From NCBI RefSeq assembly GCF_947487805.1, contig NZ_CANKXW010000001.1, forward strand, positions 1,061,580 through 1,125,579: 64,000 nucleotides of DNA. The letters are read 5' to 3'. The notes beneath the pieces were generated by a model. The model saw only the letters and a program-made list of their open reading frames with translations, searched no databases and had not been told where the DNA came from. Positions 25,086-33,322 of this stretch are shown here, in pieces. Position 1 is the first letter of the stretch, and every line of letters starts with the position of its first letter. Source of the DNA: an uncultured Tateyamaria sp. GTDB lineage: Bacteria; Pseudomonadota; Alphaproteobacteria; Rhodobacterales; Rhodobacteraceae. A program made the position numbers and the translations under genes.

Positions 25086-27266
25086 TCAGACAAAGGACAC
25101 GCCATTGTCGGCCATGGGCAGGCTGGCGACATGCAGATCGCTGGCCGCGGCGATGGCGTTGGCCAGTGCCGGGGCGGCAGGCGGTGTGCCCGGTTCGCCC
25201 ACGCCTGTGGGCGCTTCGGCGCTGTTGACGATGTGGACGTCGATGGCGGCGATGTCGCTGATGCGCAGGGGTTCGTAGTCGGGAAAGTTGAACTGGTCCA
25301 CGACACCGCCCGTCAGCGTGATCCGGTCACGCATGTTGTGGCCGATGCCGTAGCCTATGCCGCCTTCCATCTGCGCCTTGATCACGTCGGGGTTCACGGC
25401 CACGCCGCAATCGACGGCGCAGGTGACTTTCTCGATCCGCACGCCGTCGGTGGCGTTGCCCGAGATTTCCACGACCTCGGCCACGTAGGAGCCGAAGGAC
25501 TTGTGCACGGCGATGCCCTGACTGTGCCCGGCGGGGGCGTTGCCCCAGCCCGCCTTTTCCGCCGCCATGCGCAGGACACCCGCCTTGCGCTGTTGATCGG
25601 CCCCGTCGCCCGCCAGATAGGTCAGGCGGAAGTCCACGGGGTCGAGACCTGCGGCGCGCGCGGCCATGTCCATCATCACCTCCATCACATAGGCGGTGTG
25701 GGTGTGGCCCACGGCCCGCCACCACAGGGTGCTGGTGGCCTTTTCGGTGTCGGTCAGGCCAAAGGCCGCGCCGGGGATCCGGTAGGGGCTGTCATAGGTG
25801 CCTTCGACCGAGGAATGGTCGACGCCGTCCTGGACGCTGAACGCCTCGAACGCAGTGCCTTTCATGATCGACTGGCCCGCGATGCGGTGGTCCCAGCCGA
25901 CGATCCTGCCCTGCGTGTCTAGGCCCACGCGGACCTTGTGGCCAAAGGCGGGGCGGTAATAGCCCGATCGCAGGTCATCCTCGCGCGACCAGACAAGGTG
26001 CACGGGCCGGGTGCGGTCGGTGAGGACAAAGGCCAGCGCCGCCTCGACCTGATAATCGGCGGTCGGGGTGGCCCGGCGGCCAAAGGAGCCGCCCGCGAGC
26101 ATTGTGTTGATCTGCACCTTGTCCATGGGCAGTCCGAAGATTTCCGCGAGCGCCATGTGTGGCCCTGTTGGGAACTGGCAGCCGTCATGCAGCAGGATGC
26201 CGCCATCGTCGGTTTGTTCGATGGTGCAGTTGAGCGGCTCCATCGGGGCGTGGGCCAGGAGGGGAAAGTAGAACGTGTTTTCAACGACCTGTGCCGCGCC
26301 GTCTATGGCGTCATGGGTGGCGGCGGTGTCGGCCTTGTTCACGTTGTAGGTGGGTTCGGCCTCGAGGGCGGCGCGGATTTCGGCCTCGATTTCGTCCGAG
26401 CTGCGGGTTTCGGCGGCGGAGGTGTCCCAATCGACCACCAGCGCGTCGCGCGCCTGCATGGCGGCCCATGTGTGTTCGGCATAGACCACGACGCCTGCGT
26501 TGTTGGGCAGGGTGGCAGCGCGGATGAACCCTTTGATCCCGCGCGCGCCGCTGTCGTCAAAGCCCGCGACGGTGGCGCGCTGCTGTTCGGGGCGGGCGAT
26601 CATCGCGACCATCTGGTTGGGCAAGTTGACGTCCATGGCGAACATGGCGGTGCCGTTGCCCTTGATCGCGCTGTCCACGCGGCGGACGTCCGGGTTGCCG
26701 ATAAGGCGCAGTTCGGAGACGTCCTTGAGTTTGGGCTCCGCGGGCGCGTCGAGGCTGGCGGCGGTGGCGACGAAATCACCCAGAGGCGCGGATTTGCCTG
26801 CGCCGGTGATCATGCCCTCAGCCAGTGTCAGCGCGCTTGCCTCCACGCCCCAGTCCTGGGCGGCAGCGGCGATCAGCATCTCGCGCGCGGCGGCCCCGGC
26901 GGTGCGGTATTGCAGGTAGGAGTTGGCCATGGCTGTGGAGCCACCCGTGCCCTGGAACGGGCCGAAGAGCGTGTTGTTATAGAGCGTCGCATCGGAGGGC
27001 GCGAATTCGTACCCGATCTGATCCATGCGCAGGCCCATTTCCTCGGCGATGAGGGTGGTGAGGCCGGTGGCGGGGCCTTGCCCCTTTTCGAAATGCTTTA
27101 CAATCGCCGTGACGCTGCCATCGGCGCCGATCTTGACGAAAGGGTTCATCATTTGCGCATCGCCAGAGGCCGCGATGGCCCCGTCCGGGCGCACACCCAC
27201 CAGAAGGATCGCGCCTGCGGCAGCAGCGCCCTGAAGAAAACCGCGTCGGGTTGCGTTGAGGGTCAT
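25086..27266 (-). CDS. Molybdopterin-binding subunit of a xanthine/aldehyde oxidase-type hydroxylase (IorB-like)
   Basis: A 726-residue molybdenum-binding subunit. It starts with a Tat signal (ATRRGFLQGAAAAGAILLVG), so the enzyme is exported folded. Cofactor and active-site segments include GGSFGRRATPTADYQ near residue 390 and the catalytic Glu in GVGEPGTPPAAPALANAI near the C-terminus. The ATG at 27266 is chosen since GGAGG lies 7 bases upstream; the GTG at 27272 is too close to that site. Its partner is the [2Fe-2S] subunit upstream. The substrate may be an aldehyde or N-heterocycle, as in isoquinoline oxidoreductase. Confidence 0.9.
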   Translation of the reverse strand: MTLNATRRGFLQGAAAAGAILLVGVRPDGAIAASGDAQMMNPFVKIGADGSVTAIVKHFEKGQGPATGLTTLIAEEMGLRMDQIGYEFAPSDATLYNNTLFGPFQGTGGSTAMANSYLQYRTAGAAAREMLIAAAAQDWGVEASALTLAEGMITGAGKSAPLGDFVATAASLDAPAEPKLKDVSELRLIGNPDVRRVDSAIKGNGTAMFAMDVNLPNQMVAMIARPEQQRATVAGFDDSGARGIKGFIRAATLPNNAGVVVYAEHTWAAMQARDALVVDWDTSAAETRSSDEIEAEIRAALEAEPTYNVNKADTAATHDAIDGAAQVVENTFYFPLLAHAPMEPLNCTIEQTDDGGILLHDGCQFPTGPHMALAEIFGLPMDKVQINTMLAGGSFGRRATPTADYQVEAALAFVLTDRTRPVHLVWSREDDLRSGYYRPAFGHKVRVGLDTQGRIVGWDHRIAGQSIMKGTAFEAFSVQDGVDHSSVEGTYDSPYRIPGAAFGLTDTEKATSTLWWRAVGHTHTAYVMEVMMDMAARAAGLDPVDFRLTYLAGDGADQQRKAGVLRMAAEKAGWGNAPAGHSQGIAVHKSFGSYVAEVVEISGNATDGVRIEKVTCAVDCGVAVNPDVIKAQMEGGIGYGIGHNMRDRITLTGGVVDQFNFPDYEPLRISDIAAIDVHIVNSAEAPTGVGEPGTPPAAPALANAIAAASDLHVASLPMADNGVSFV

Positions 27267-27268
27267 GG

Positions 27269-27733
27269 TCACGCCTCCAGAATGTCAGCGGCGCGTTGGA
27301 TGCCCGCGCGGATACGTTGATAGGTGGCGCAGCGGCAGGCGTTGCCCCACATATAATCGTCGATCTCCTGCGCCGAAGGCTTGGGGTTCTCGCTGAGCAG
27401 GCCCACGGCGGACATGATCTGGCCCGACTGGCAGTAGCCGCATTGCACCACATCCAGTTCGACCCATGCCTGTTGCACGGCCGCGCCGATGCGGTCCTCG
27501 GCCATGGCTTCGATCGTGGTGACCTCGGCGCCTTCGACGTCTTCGATATAGGTCTGGCAGGAGCGCACGGGCGCGCCGTCCAGGTGCACGGTGCAGGCCC
27601 CGCAGGAGGCCACGCCGCAGCCGAATTTCGTGCCCGTCATCTTCAGTTCATCGCGGATCACCCACAAGAGCGGGGTGCCGGGGTCGGCATCGACCGCGTG
27701 GGTCTTGCCGTTGAGTTTCAGTGAAATGGCCAT
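27269..27733 (-). CDS. [2Fe-2S]-binding subunit of the molybdenum hydroxylase (IorA-like)
   Basis: A 154-residue two-cluster iron-sulfur protein. The plant-type cluster ligands are in FGCGVASCGACTVHL plus a later Cys in PVRSCQTY, and the second cluster has CGYCQSGQI with CRCATYQR. No FAD-subunit or cytochrome gene is adjacent, so electrons go to an unlinked acceptor. GGGAG precedes the ATG. It is the first gene of the operon and starts next to the operator shared with the divergent TetR gene. Confidence 0.92.
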   Translation of the reverse strand: MAISLKLNGKTHAVDADPGTPLLWVIRDELKMTGTKFGCGVASCGACTVHLDGAPVRSCQTYIEDVEGAEVTTIEAMAEDRIGAAVQQAWVELDVVQCGYCQSGQIMSAVGLLSENPKPSAQEIDDYMWGNACRCATYQRIRAGIQRAADILEA

Positions 27734-27806
27734 TCTGGGTCTCCCTCATCTGGGTTGCCTGCGCAAAGCATCGCGATACCCGTCATGATAGTGCGATTTC
27801 GCCATC

Positions 27807-27826
27807 TGTAAACTGGTGAGTTTACA
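27807..27826. promoter_or_regulatory. TetR-type operator palindrome
   Basis: TGTAAACT GGTG AGTTTACA is a perfect 8-bp inverted repeat around a 4-base centre. It lies between the iron-sulfur subunit gene and the divergent TetR gene, about 57 bases from the TetR start. CGCCA and TGGCG continue the near-symmetry outside. Position and form suggest the binding site of the adjacent TetR protein, controlling both directions. Confidence 0.65.
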
Positions 27827-27883
27827 TTGGCGCAATTTGCGAGACGGTTTGACCGCGGCCCCTGAATGTTTCAAAGCTGGGCC

Positions 27884-28495
27884 ATGACCACGACGCCGCC
27901 AGAACCGATGTCCAAACGTGCGCTGATCCTTGAGGCGGGCGTGCGGGAATTTCAGGCCAAGGGCTTTGCTGCGGCCAGCATGGATCAGGTGTCGGCGCGG
28001 GCGGGCGTGTCCAAGCGGACGGTCTACAAGCACTTTGAAAGCAAGGAAAATCTGTTCCTGTCGATTGTCGAGACGCTGTCGGCGCGGTTGACGGATACGC
28101 TGGACATCACCTTTGTGCCCGGTGAGCCGGTGCGCGCGCAGCTGCGTGCGCTGGCCATGGCAGAGGGGCGCATCCTGACCTCGCCCGATACGATGGCAAT
28201 GTCGCGCATGTTGATCAGCGAGACTTTGCGCGACCCGGCACTGGCGCAGGCCGGGCAGGGCAAACTGGGCAAGACGACCGTGTTTGCCGACATGCTGCGC
28301 GCCGCGGACGCGGACGGACAGTTGCGCGTGCCCGACCCGCAAGCCGCGGCGGAAGAGTTCGTGGCGCTGATCAAGGCCAAGGCGTTCTGGCCGGTGATCT
28401 TCGGGGCCGACATCGTGTCGCCCGAAGAAATGGAGCGCATTGCAGAAACGAGCGTGGATATCATCCTGTCCCATTACGCGGTGCGCCATGATTGA
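27884..28495 (+). CDS. TetR/AcrR family transcriptional regulator
   Basis: A 203-residue TetR regulator. The N-terminal HTH is clear: ILEAGVREFQAKGFAAASMD, then VSARAGVSKRTVYKHFESKE. The C-terminal ligand domain contains PEEMERIAETSVDIILSHY, as in the TetR_C AefR-like group. Starts at 27866, 27884 and 27908 are possible and none has a strong ribosome binding site. It is divergent from the molybdenum hydroxylase operon, which it most likely represses. Confidence 0.88.
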   Translation: MTTTPPEPMSKRALILEAGVREFQAKGFAAASMDQVSARAGVSKRTVYKHFESKENLFLSIVETLSARLTDTLDITFVPGEPVRAQLRALAMAEGRILTSPDTMAMSRMLISETLRDPALAQAGQGKLGKTTVFADMLRAADADGQLRVPDPQAAAEEFVALIKAKAFWPVIFGADIVSPEEMERIAETSVDIILSHYAVRHD

Positions 28496-28835
28496 ACCGG
28501 CCGGGTCAGCGGACAGCGCGGGACCCTGAGACCGGCCCGCCAGCCGACGGGGCAAAGCCGCGTTCACCCCGAAAACCGGGCCGGTCACGGCCATCTATCT
28601 TTTTGTTTTCATAACAAAATCACCGCTTGCATCCGCGCGTCACCGGAGGGTTCCGTGGGGCGTCAGGTGTCGCGGTGGTTTCATGACATGGTGGGGGCAA
28701 AGATGCCCAAGGGGCGGATGTCGGCGATGTGGTGACAAAGGTTGACGTTCGGGAATCTATCGGCAGTCTAGGCGGACAGACCCACGCAGTCGGAGCATAC
28801 CGGCCGGGTCACACACCTTATGGGAGAGTATCCAG
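28496..28835. other. Intergenic region before the TAXI TRAP operon
   Basis: A 340-base gap without a credible gene. Its left part is GC-rich with repeated ACCGGCC/GGCCGGT elements. An AT-rich island at 28596-28622 contains the palindrome TTTTGTT TTCAT AACAAAA at 28601-28619, which could be an operator or part of a promoter. GGGAGAG, about 9 bases before the binding-protein ATG at 28836, is the ribosome binding site. Confidence 0.5.
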
Positions 28836-29804
28836 ATGTTGAAGAAACTCAAAATCAGCGCGGCCGTGATGGCCGGCGCACTTCTGACGGCGCCGATTGC
28901 GACCGCGCAGGAGTTTATCTCGATCGGGACGGGTGGCGTCACGGGCGTCTATTATCCGACGGGCGGTGCCATCTGCCGTCTGGTGAACAAGTCGCGCAAG
29001 GAACACGGCATTCGCTGTGCGGTGGAATCGACCGGTGGGTCGGTCTACAACATCAACACCATCAAGGGTGGCGAGCTGGAATTCGGCGTGGCCCAGTCCG
29101 ACTGGCAGTACCATGCCTATAACGGCACGTCGAAATTCGAGGGCGATGCGGCATTCCCCGGCATCCGTGCCGTGATGTCGGTACACCCAGAGCCCTTTAC
29201 CCTGATCGTGCGCGGCGACAGCGGCATCACCGGGTTCGAGGACCTCAAGGGCAAGCGCGTCAACGTGGGCAACCCCGGTTCCGGTCAGCGCGCGACGATG
29301 GAAGTCGTGATGGATGCGTTTGGTATCGGCATGGGTGATCTGGCGCTGGCGACCGAGTACAAGGGCTCGGAAATGGCCAAGCAGCTGTGTGACGGCAATA
29401 TCGACGCGATGATCTACACCATCGGTCACCCCGCCGCCGCCATCAAGGAAGCGACCACCACATGTGACGCGCAACTGGTGTCCGTGACGGGCGCGCCCAT
29501 CGACAAGCTGGTGGCCGACAACCCGTTCTACCGCGTGGCGACCATTCCGGGCGGCATGTACAAGGGTACCGACGGTGACACCACGACATTCGGCGTGGGA
29601 GCGACCTTTGTGACATCGGCGGACGTGCCCGAGGACACGGTTTATGTCGTGGCCAAGGCGGTGATGGAGAACATCGACGACTTCCGCGGGCTGCACCCTG
29701 CCTTTGCCAACCTTGACCCCGAACAGATGGTCAAGGACGGTCTGTCCGCCCCGCTGCACCCCGGTGCGGAGAAGGCGTACAAAGAGCTGGGTCTGATCGA
29801 CTGA
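28836..29804 (+). CDS. TAXI family TRAP transporter substrate-binding protein
   Basis: A 322-residue periplasmic binding protein of the TAXI class. It has a signal peptide ([20 protein letters not shown]) and the family start [39 protein letters not shown] is also typical. TAXI proteins bind dicarboxylates or amino acids, but the ligand cannot be told here. It pairs with the fused permease downstream. A perfect hairpin follows the stop. Confidence 0.93.
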   Translation: MLKKLKISAAVMAGALLTAPIATAQEFISIGTGGVTGVYYPTGGAICRLVNKSRKEHGIRCAVESTGGSVYNINTIKGGELEFGVAQSDWQYHAYNGTSKFEGDAAFPGIRAVMSVHPEPFTLIVRGDSGITGFEDLKGKRVNVGNPGSGQRATMEVVMDAFGIGMGDLALATEYKGSEMAKQLCDGNIDAMIYTIGHPAAAIKEATTTCDAQLVSVTGAPIDKLVADNPFYRVATIPGGMYKGTDGDTTTFGVGATFVTSADVPEDTVYVVAKAVMENIDDFRGLHPAFANLDPEQMVKDGLSAPLHPGAEKAYKELGLID

Positions 29805-29820
29805 GCCACACCAATGCAGC

Positions 29821-29845
29821 GCCCGGGGATCTCCCCGGGCGTTTT
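29821..29845 (+). terminator. Hairpin terminator/attenuator between TAXI binding protein and permease
   Basis: GCCCGGGG, loop ATCT and CCCCGGGC, followed by GTTTT, begins 17 bases past the binding-protein stop. It is an intrinsic-terminator-like element inside the operon. Some readthrough is needed to reach the permease, so it should lower permease relative to binding protein. Confidence 0.7.
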
Positions 29846-29903
29846 GCCATGACGACACAGCCAGCAGACGGGTGCCAAACGCCCGCGCAACGGGGACCAG
29901 ACC

Positions 29904-32534
29904 ATGACCGATCAGCAACCCACCGTGGACCAGACCGCCGACGACCTTGTCGCTGAGGCCGACACCGGCGCGCGCAACCCGTCCTCTGCCTTTCAGGCCA
30001 ACCTGATCATTGGGACCTGCATCGTCTGGTCGCTGTTCCAGCTTTATATCGCGTCCAAGGTGCCCGGTGTTTTAGCCCAGGCCACGGGCATCGGGCTTTT
30101 TGCCAATATTGTCGCGCAGGCCCGGTTCGTGCACCTGGCCTTTGCCATCATGCTGGCAACGCTGGCCTTTCCGCTGTTCAGATCATCGCCACGCGACCGC
30201 ATCCCAGCCTATGACTGGGTGCTGGTGGCGCTGGGCGTGGCTGCCTGTCTTTACCTTGTCGTGTTCCGGTTCGAGATCGCGGACCGTCCCGGATTGTGGA
30301 GCACGTCGGACATCGTGATGTCCTCCATCGGGATGGTCGTGTTGCTGATCGCGGTCTATCGGTCGCTCGGCCTGCCGCTGGTCATCATCGCCAGCATCTT
30401 TGTCGCGTTCGCCTTTTTTGGCGGCTATTCGGAATGGGCGCGCAACATTACCAACTATGGCGGCGCGTCGCTGTCCAAGGCGCTGGGCCATTACTGGATG
30501 CAGACCGAGGGCGTGTTCGGCGTGGCCTTGGGTGTATCGACATCGATGATCTTTCTCTTTGTCCTGTTTGGCGCGCTGCTCGACCGCGCTGGCGGGGGCA
30601 GTTGGTTCATCAAGGTGGCGGTGGCCATGTTGGGCGCGCTGCGCGGTGGTCCGGCCAAGGCGTCGGTGCTGTCCTCGATGCTGACCGGCATGATCTCGGG
30701 CTCGTCCATTTCCAACACGGTGACCACAGGCACGTTCACCATCCCGCTGATGAAGCGCATCGGCTTTCCGGCGGAAAAGGCGGGCGCGGTCGAGGTTGCC
30801 TCATCGACCAATGGCCAGCTGACACCGCCCGTCATGGGGGCGGCGGCGTTCCTGATGGTCGAATATGTCAACATCCCCTATATCGACGTGGTCAAGCACG
30901 CGTTTCTGCCGGCGGTGATTTCCTACATCGCGCTCCTTTATATCGTGCATCTTGAGGCGCTGAAGATGCAGATGCAGGGCCTCAAGAAAGCGGGGCGTCA
31001 TATCGGCCCCGTGCTGATCCTGATCCTGTTCCTGTCGGGCTTTATCTTCCTCGGCGCGTGTACGTTCATCATGATCGGGCTGCGCAGCGTGCTGGACAAT
31101 TTCATGGCCGAAAGCGTCTATGGTGCGGTGGTGATCGTGGCGCTGCTGTACCTCGGCTTGGTCTATATGGCGTCGCGCTATCCAGACGTGGCGATGGACG
31201 ATCCCGATGGTCCGCTCGAGGCGCCGCGGCTGACGCCGACGTTGCTGGGCGGGGCCTATTTCGCGCTGCCGATCTTTATCCTTGTGTGGAACCTGATGGT
31301 GCGCACCGACAGCCTCGACCGGCTGTCGCCGTCGCTGTCGGCGTTCTGGGCCACGATCTTCATGATCGTGGTGGCGCTGACGCACCGACCGCTCAAGGCG
31401 ATGTTCCGGGGCGAGGGTTTTGGCGGCGCGACCGTCGAAGGGTGGCGCGATTTCATCCAGGGGCTGATCCTGGGCGCGCGCAACATGATCGGGATCGGCG
31501 TTGCCACCGGTGCCGCCGGTGTGATCGTCGGCACGATCAGCCTGACGGGTGCGCATCAGGTCATCGGGCAGGTGGTGGAGGTGATCGCGGGCGGCAATAT
31601 CTGGATCCTGCTGATCCTGGTGGCGGTCATGTCGCTGATCCTTGGCATGGGCCTGCCGACCACGGCCAACTATATCGTGGTGTCGTCGCTGATGGCGCCG
31701 GTGATCCTGACCGTGGGCGCGTCCGCGGGCTATATCTTTCCGCTGATCGCGGTGCACCTTTTCGTGTTCTATTTCGGCATTCTGGCGGATGATACGCCGC
31801 CCGTGGGCCTTGCCGCCTATGCGGCGGCGGCGATCAGTCGGGGCGATCCGATCAAGACGGGCGTGCAGGGCTTTGCCTATGACATCCGCACGGCGCTATT
31901 GCCGTTCCTGTTCATCTTCAACACCGATCTGCTGCTGATCGATGTGGGTCTGGGCAAGGCGGTGCTGGTGTTCTTTATCTCGCTCATTGCGATGATGCTG
32001 TTTGCGGCGGCGACGCAGGGCTATTTCATCGCCAAGAGCAAGACGTGGGAGACCGTGGCGCTGCTGGTCATTGCGTTCATGCTGTTCCGGCCCGATTACC
32101 TGCTGGATCAGGTCAGCGAGAAGTATCAGACCGCGTCCGGACCTGCGGCTATCGAGTTGCTGGCCAGCGCAGAGACCGGCAATGAGGTGCGCGTTCTGGT
32201 CGAGGGACCGGATTTCGACACGGGCAAGATCAGGCCGACGACCATCACTCTGCCTGCGATCAGCGGCGATGCGGACGGGGCGCTTGATGCGCAGGGCCTT
32301 GCGGTGATCCCCGATGGTGAGGTTCTGGCCATGGACGAGCCGTTCCCCGGCACGCCATTCTTCGAGAGCCTTGGCAACGAGTATGATTTCTACGGTGACA
32401 CGCCGGTGCAGGTCACGGCGGTCCAGATCGAAAACGACCGGATGCCGAAAGAGCTGTTCTTTATCCCGGCGCTGTTGCTGCTGGGCGGGCTGGTCCTGTT
32501 GCAGAGCCGCCGTGCCACGCAGCCCGCGTTCTAG
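29904..32534 (+). CDS. TRAP transporter fused permease (4TM/12TM), TAXI class
   Basis: An 876-residue membrane protein that fuses the small (DctQ-like) and large (DctM-like) permease parts, as is usual with TAXI systems. About 16-18 hydrophobic segments are seen; signatures include MLTGMISGSSISNTVTTGTF, GLPTTANYIVVSSLMAPVI and FYFGILADDTPPVGLAAYAA. A soluble stretch of about 150 residues near the end resembles the DUF3394 domain of such permeases, before one last membrane helix. The stop overlaps the convergent ChaC-like gene stop. Confidence 0.93.
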   Translation: MTDQQPTVDQTADDLVAEADTGARNPSSAFQANLIIGTCIVWSLFQLYIASKVPGVLAQATGIGLFANIVAQARFVHLAFAIMLATLAFPLFRSSPRDRIPAYDWVLVALGVAACLYLVVFRFEIADRPGLWSTSDIVMSSIGMVVLLIAVYRSLGLPLVIIASIFVAFAFFGGYSEWARNITNYGGASLSKALGHYWMQTEGVFGVALGVSTSMIFLFVLFGALLDRAGGGSWFIKVAVAMLGALRGGPAKASVLSSMLTGMISGSSISNTVTTGTFTIPLMKRIGFPAEKAGAVEVASSTNGQLTPPVMGAAAFLMVEYVNIPYIDVVKHAFLPAVISYIALLYIVHLEALKMQMQGLKKAGRHIGPVLILILFLSGFIFLGACTFIMIGLRSVLDNFMAESVYGAVVIVALLYLGLVYMASRYPDVAMDDPDGPLEAPRLTPTLLGGAYFALPIFILVWNLMVRTDSLDRLSPSLSAFWATIFMIVVALTHRPLKAMFRGEGFGGATVEGWRDFIQGLILGARNMIGIGVATGAAGVIVGTISLTGAHQVIGQVVEVIAGGNIWILLILVAVMSLILGMGLPTTANYIVVSSLMAPVILTVGASAGYIFPLIAVHLFVFYFGILADDTPPVGLAAYAAAAISRGDPIKTGVQGFAYDIRTALLPFLFIFNTDLLLIDVGLGKAVLVFFISLIAMMLFAAATQGYFIAKSKTWETVALLVIAFMLFRPDYLLDQVSEKYQTASGPAAIELLASAETGNEVRVLVEGPDFDTGKIRPTTITLPAISGDADGALDAQGLAVIPDGEVLAMDEPFPGTPFFESLGNEYDFYGDTPVQVTAVQIENDRMPKELFFIPALLLLGGLVLLQSRRATQPAF

Positions 32535-33265
32535 GGGCCTGTGCGGGCGGTATAGGCCTCGACCGCGCGCAGCAGATCGGTACAGGCGGGATCGTCGATG
32601 CCGAGCTCTGCCAATTGCGTTGTGACGTTCCTGAGGTAGTCGAGGCTGCTGCCCAGAACGCCCGCGCCGGTGGCGATCATGCGGATCTGATCCGTGCGCG
32701 AGATCGCGCCGAGGATGTCGGGGCAGGTGGGGTCGGCCAGAAAGGTGAGCGCGGTCATCTGCGCGTCTCCGGCCAGCACGGGGATGTGGGCCGGAATATA
32801 GGCGGGGCCGATCAGTTCGCGGCGAAACAGGTTCCGGGTTTCCGCCGTTACGTCAGCGGCGGCGATCCGGTAGGCCAGACCGTCGCATCCCGTCCCGTGA
32901 TCCAGCGCCGCCATCAGTCCCGGCGCCTGCTTGCTGCCCCGCGCGCCTTTGTCGTCGCAGAGGATAAAGCGGCGGGCGACGCCCGGTGCGTGTACGCGCC
33001 GGACCTCCTGGAACACCAGCGCCGGGTCCCACATCAGCGAGCCATAGGCAAAGATCCAAAGGTCGCCCTCGTGGTCTGCAAGGGCGTCGGCGCGCAGGGC
33101 CTCTCGGGTGGCGTCGCTGTGGGCCCAGCCGCGCATGTGCGCCATCTCGGGGTGGTGGTCCACCAGCTTGTCGAGGGTGAAATCCCGGAAGAAAGACGCT
33201 TGTGTCGGGGTGATGCGGTCGCGCAATTCGGGGTGGTGCGCAAACGGGTCGGTGCTGTGGGTCAC
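32531..33265 (-). CDS. Gamma-glutamylcyclotransferase, ChaC-like
   Basis: A 244-residue ChaC-family enzyme. The glycine-rich substrate loop FAYGSLMWDPALVF and the likely catalytic Glu in RNLFRRELIG are visible. Family members cleave glutathione to 5-oxoproline and Cys-Gly. The N-terminal ~80 residues are an extension found in bacterial members. The link to 5-oxoproline is notable because a 5-oxoprolinase-type gene lies at the right end of the window, but they are 28 kb apart. Confidence 0.85.
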   Translation of the reverse strand: MTHSTDPFAHHPELRDRITPTQASFFRDFTLDKLVDHHPEMAHMRGWAHSDATREALRADALADHEGDLWIFAYGSLMWDPALVFQEVRRVHAPGVARRFILCDDKGARGSKQAPGLMAALDHGTGCDGLAYRIAAADVTAETRNLFRRELIGPAYIPAHIPVLAGDAQMTALTFLADPTCPDILGAISRTDQIRMIATGAGVLGSSLDYLRNVTTQLAELGIDDPACTDLLRAVEAYTARTGP

Positions 33266-33322
33266 GTTGGGGCCTTTGGTCGGAGTCGGCGGGCACGGAT
33301 CGGTCGGCCCACGTTTGGGCGG

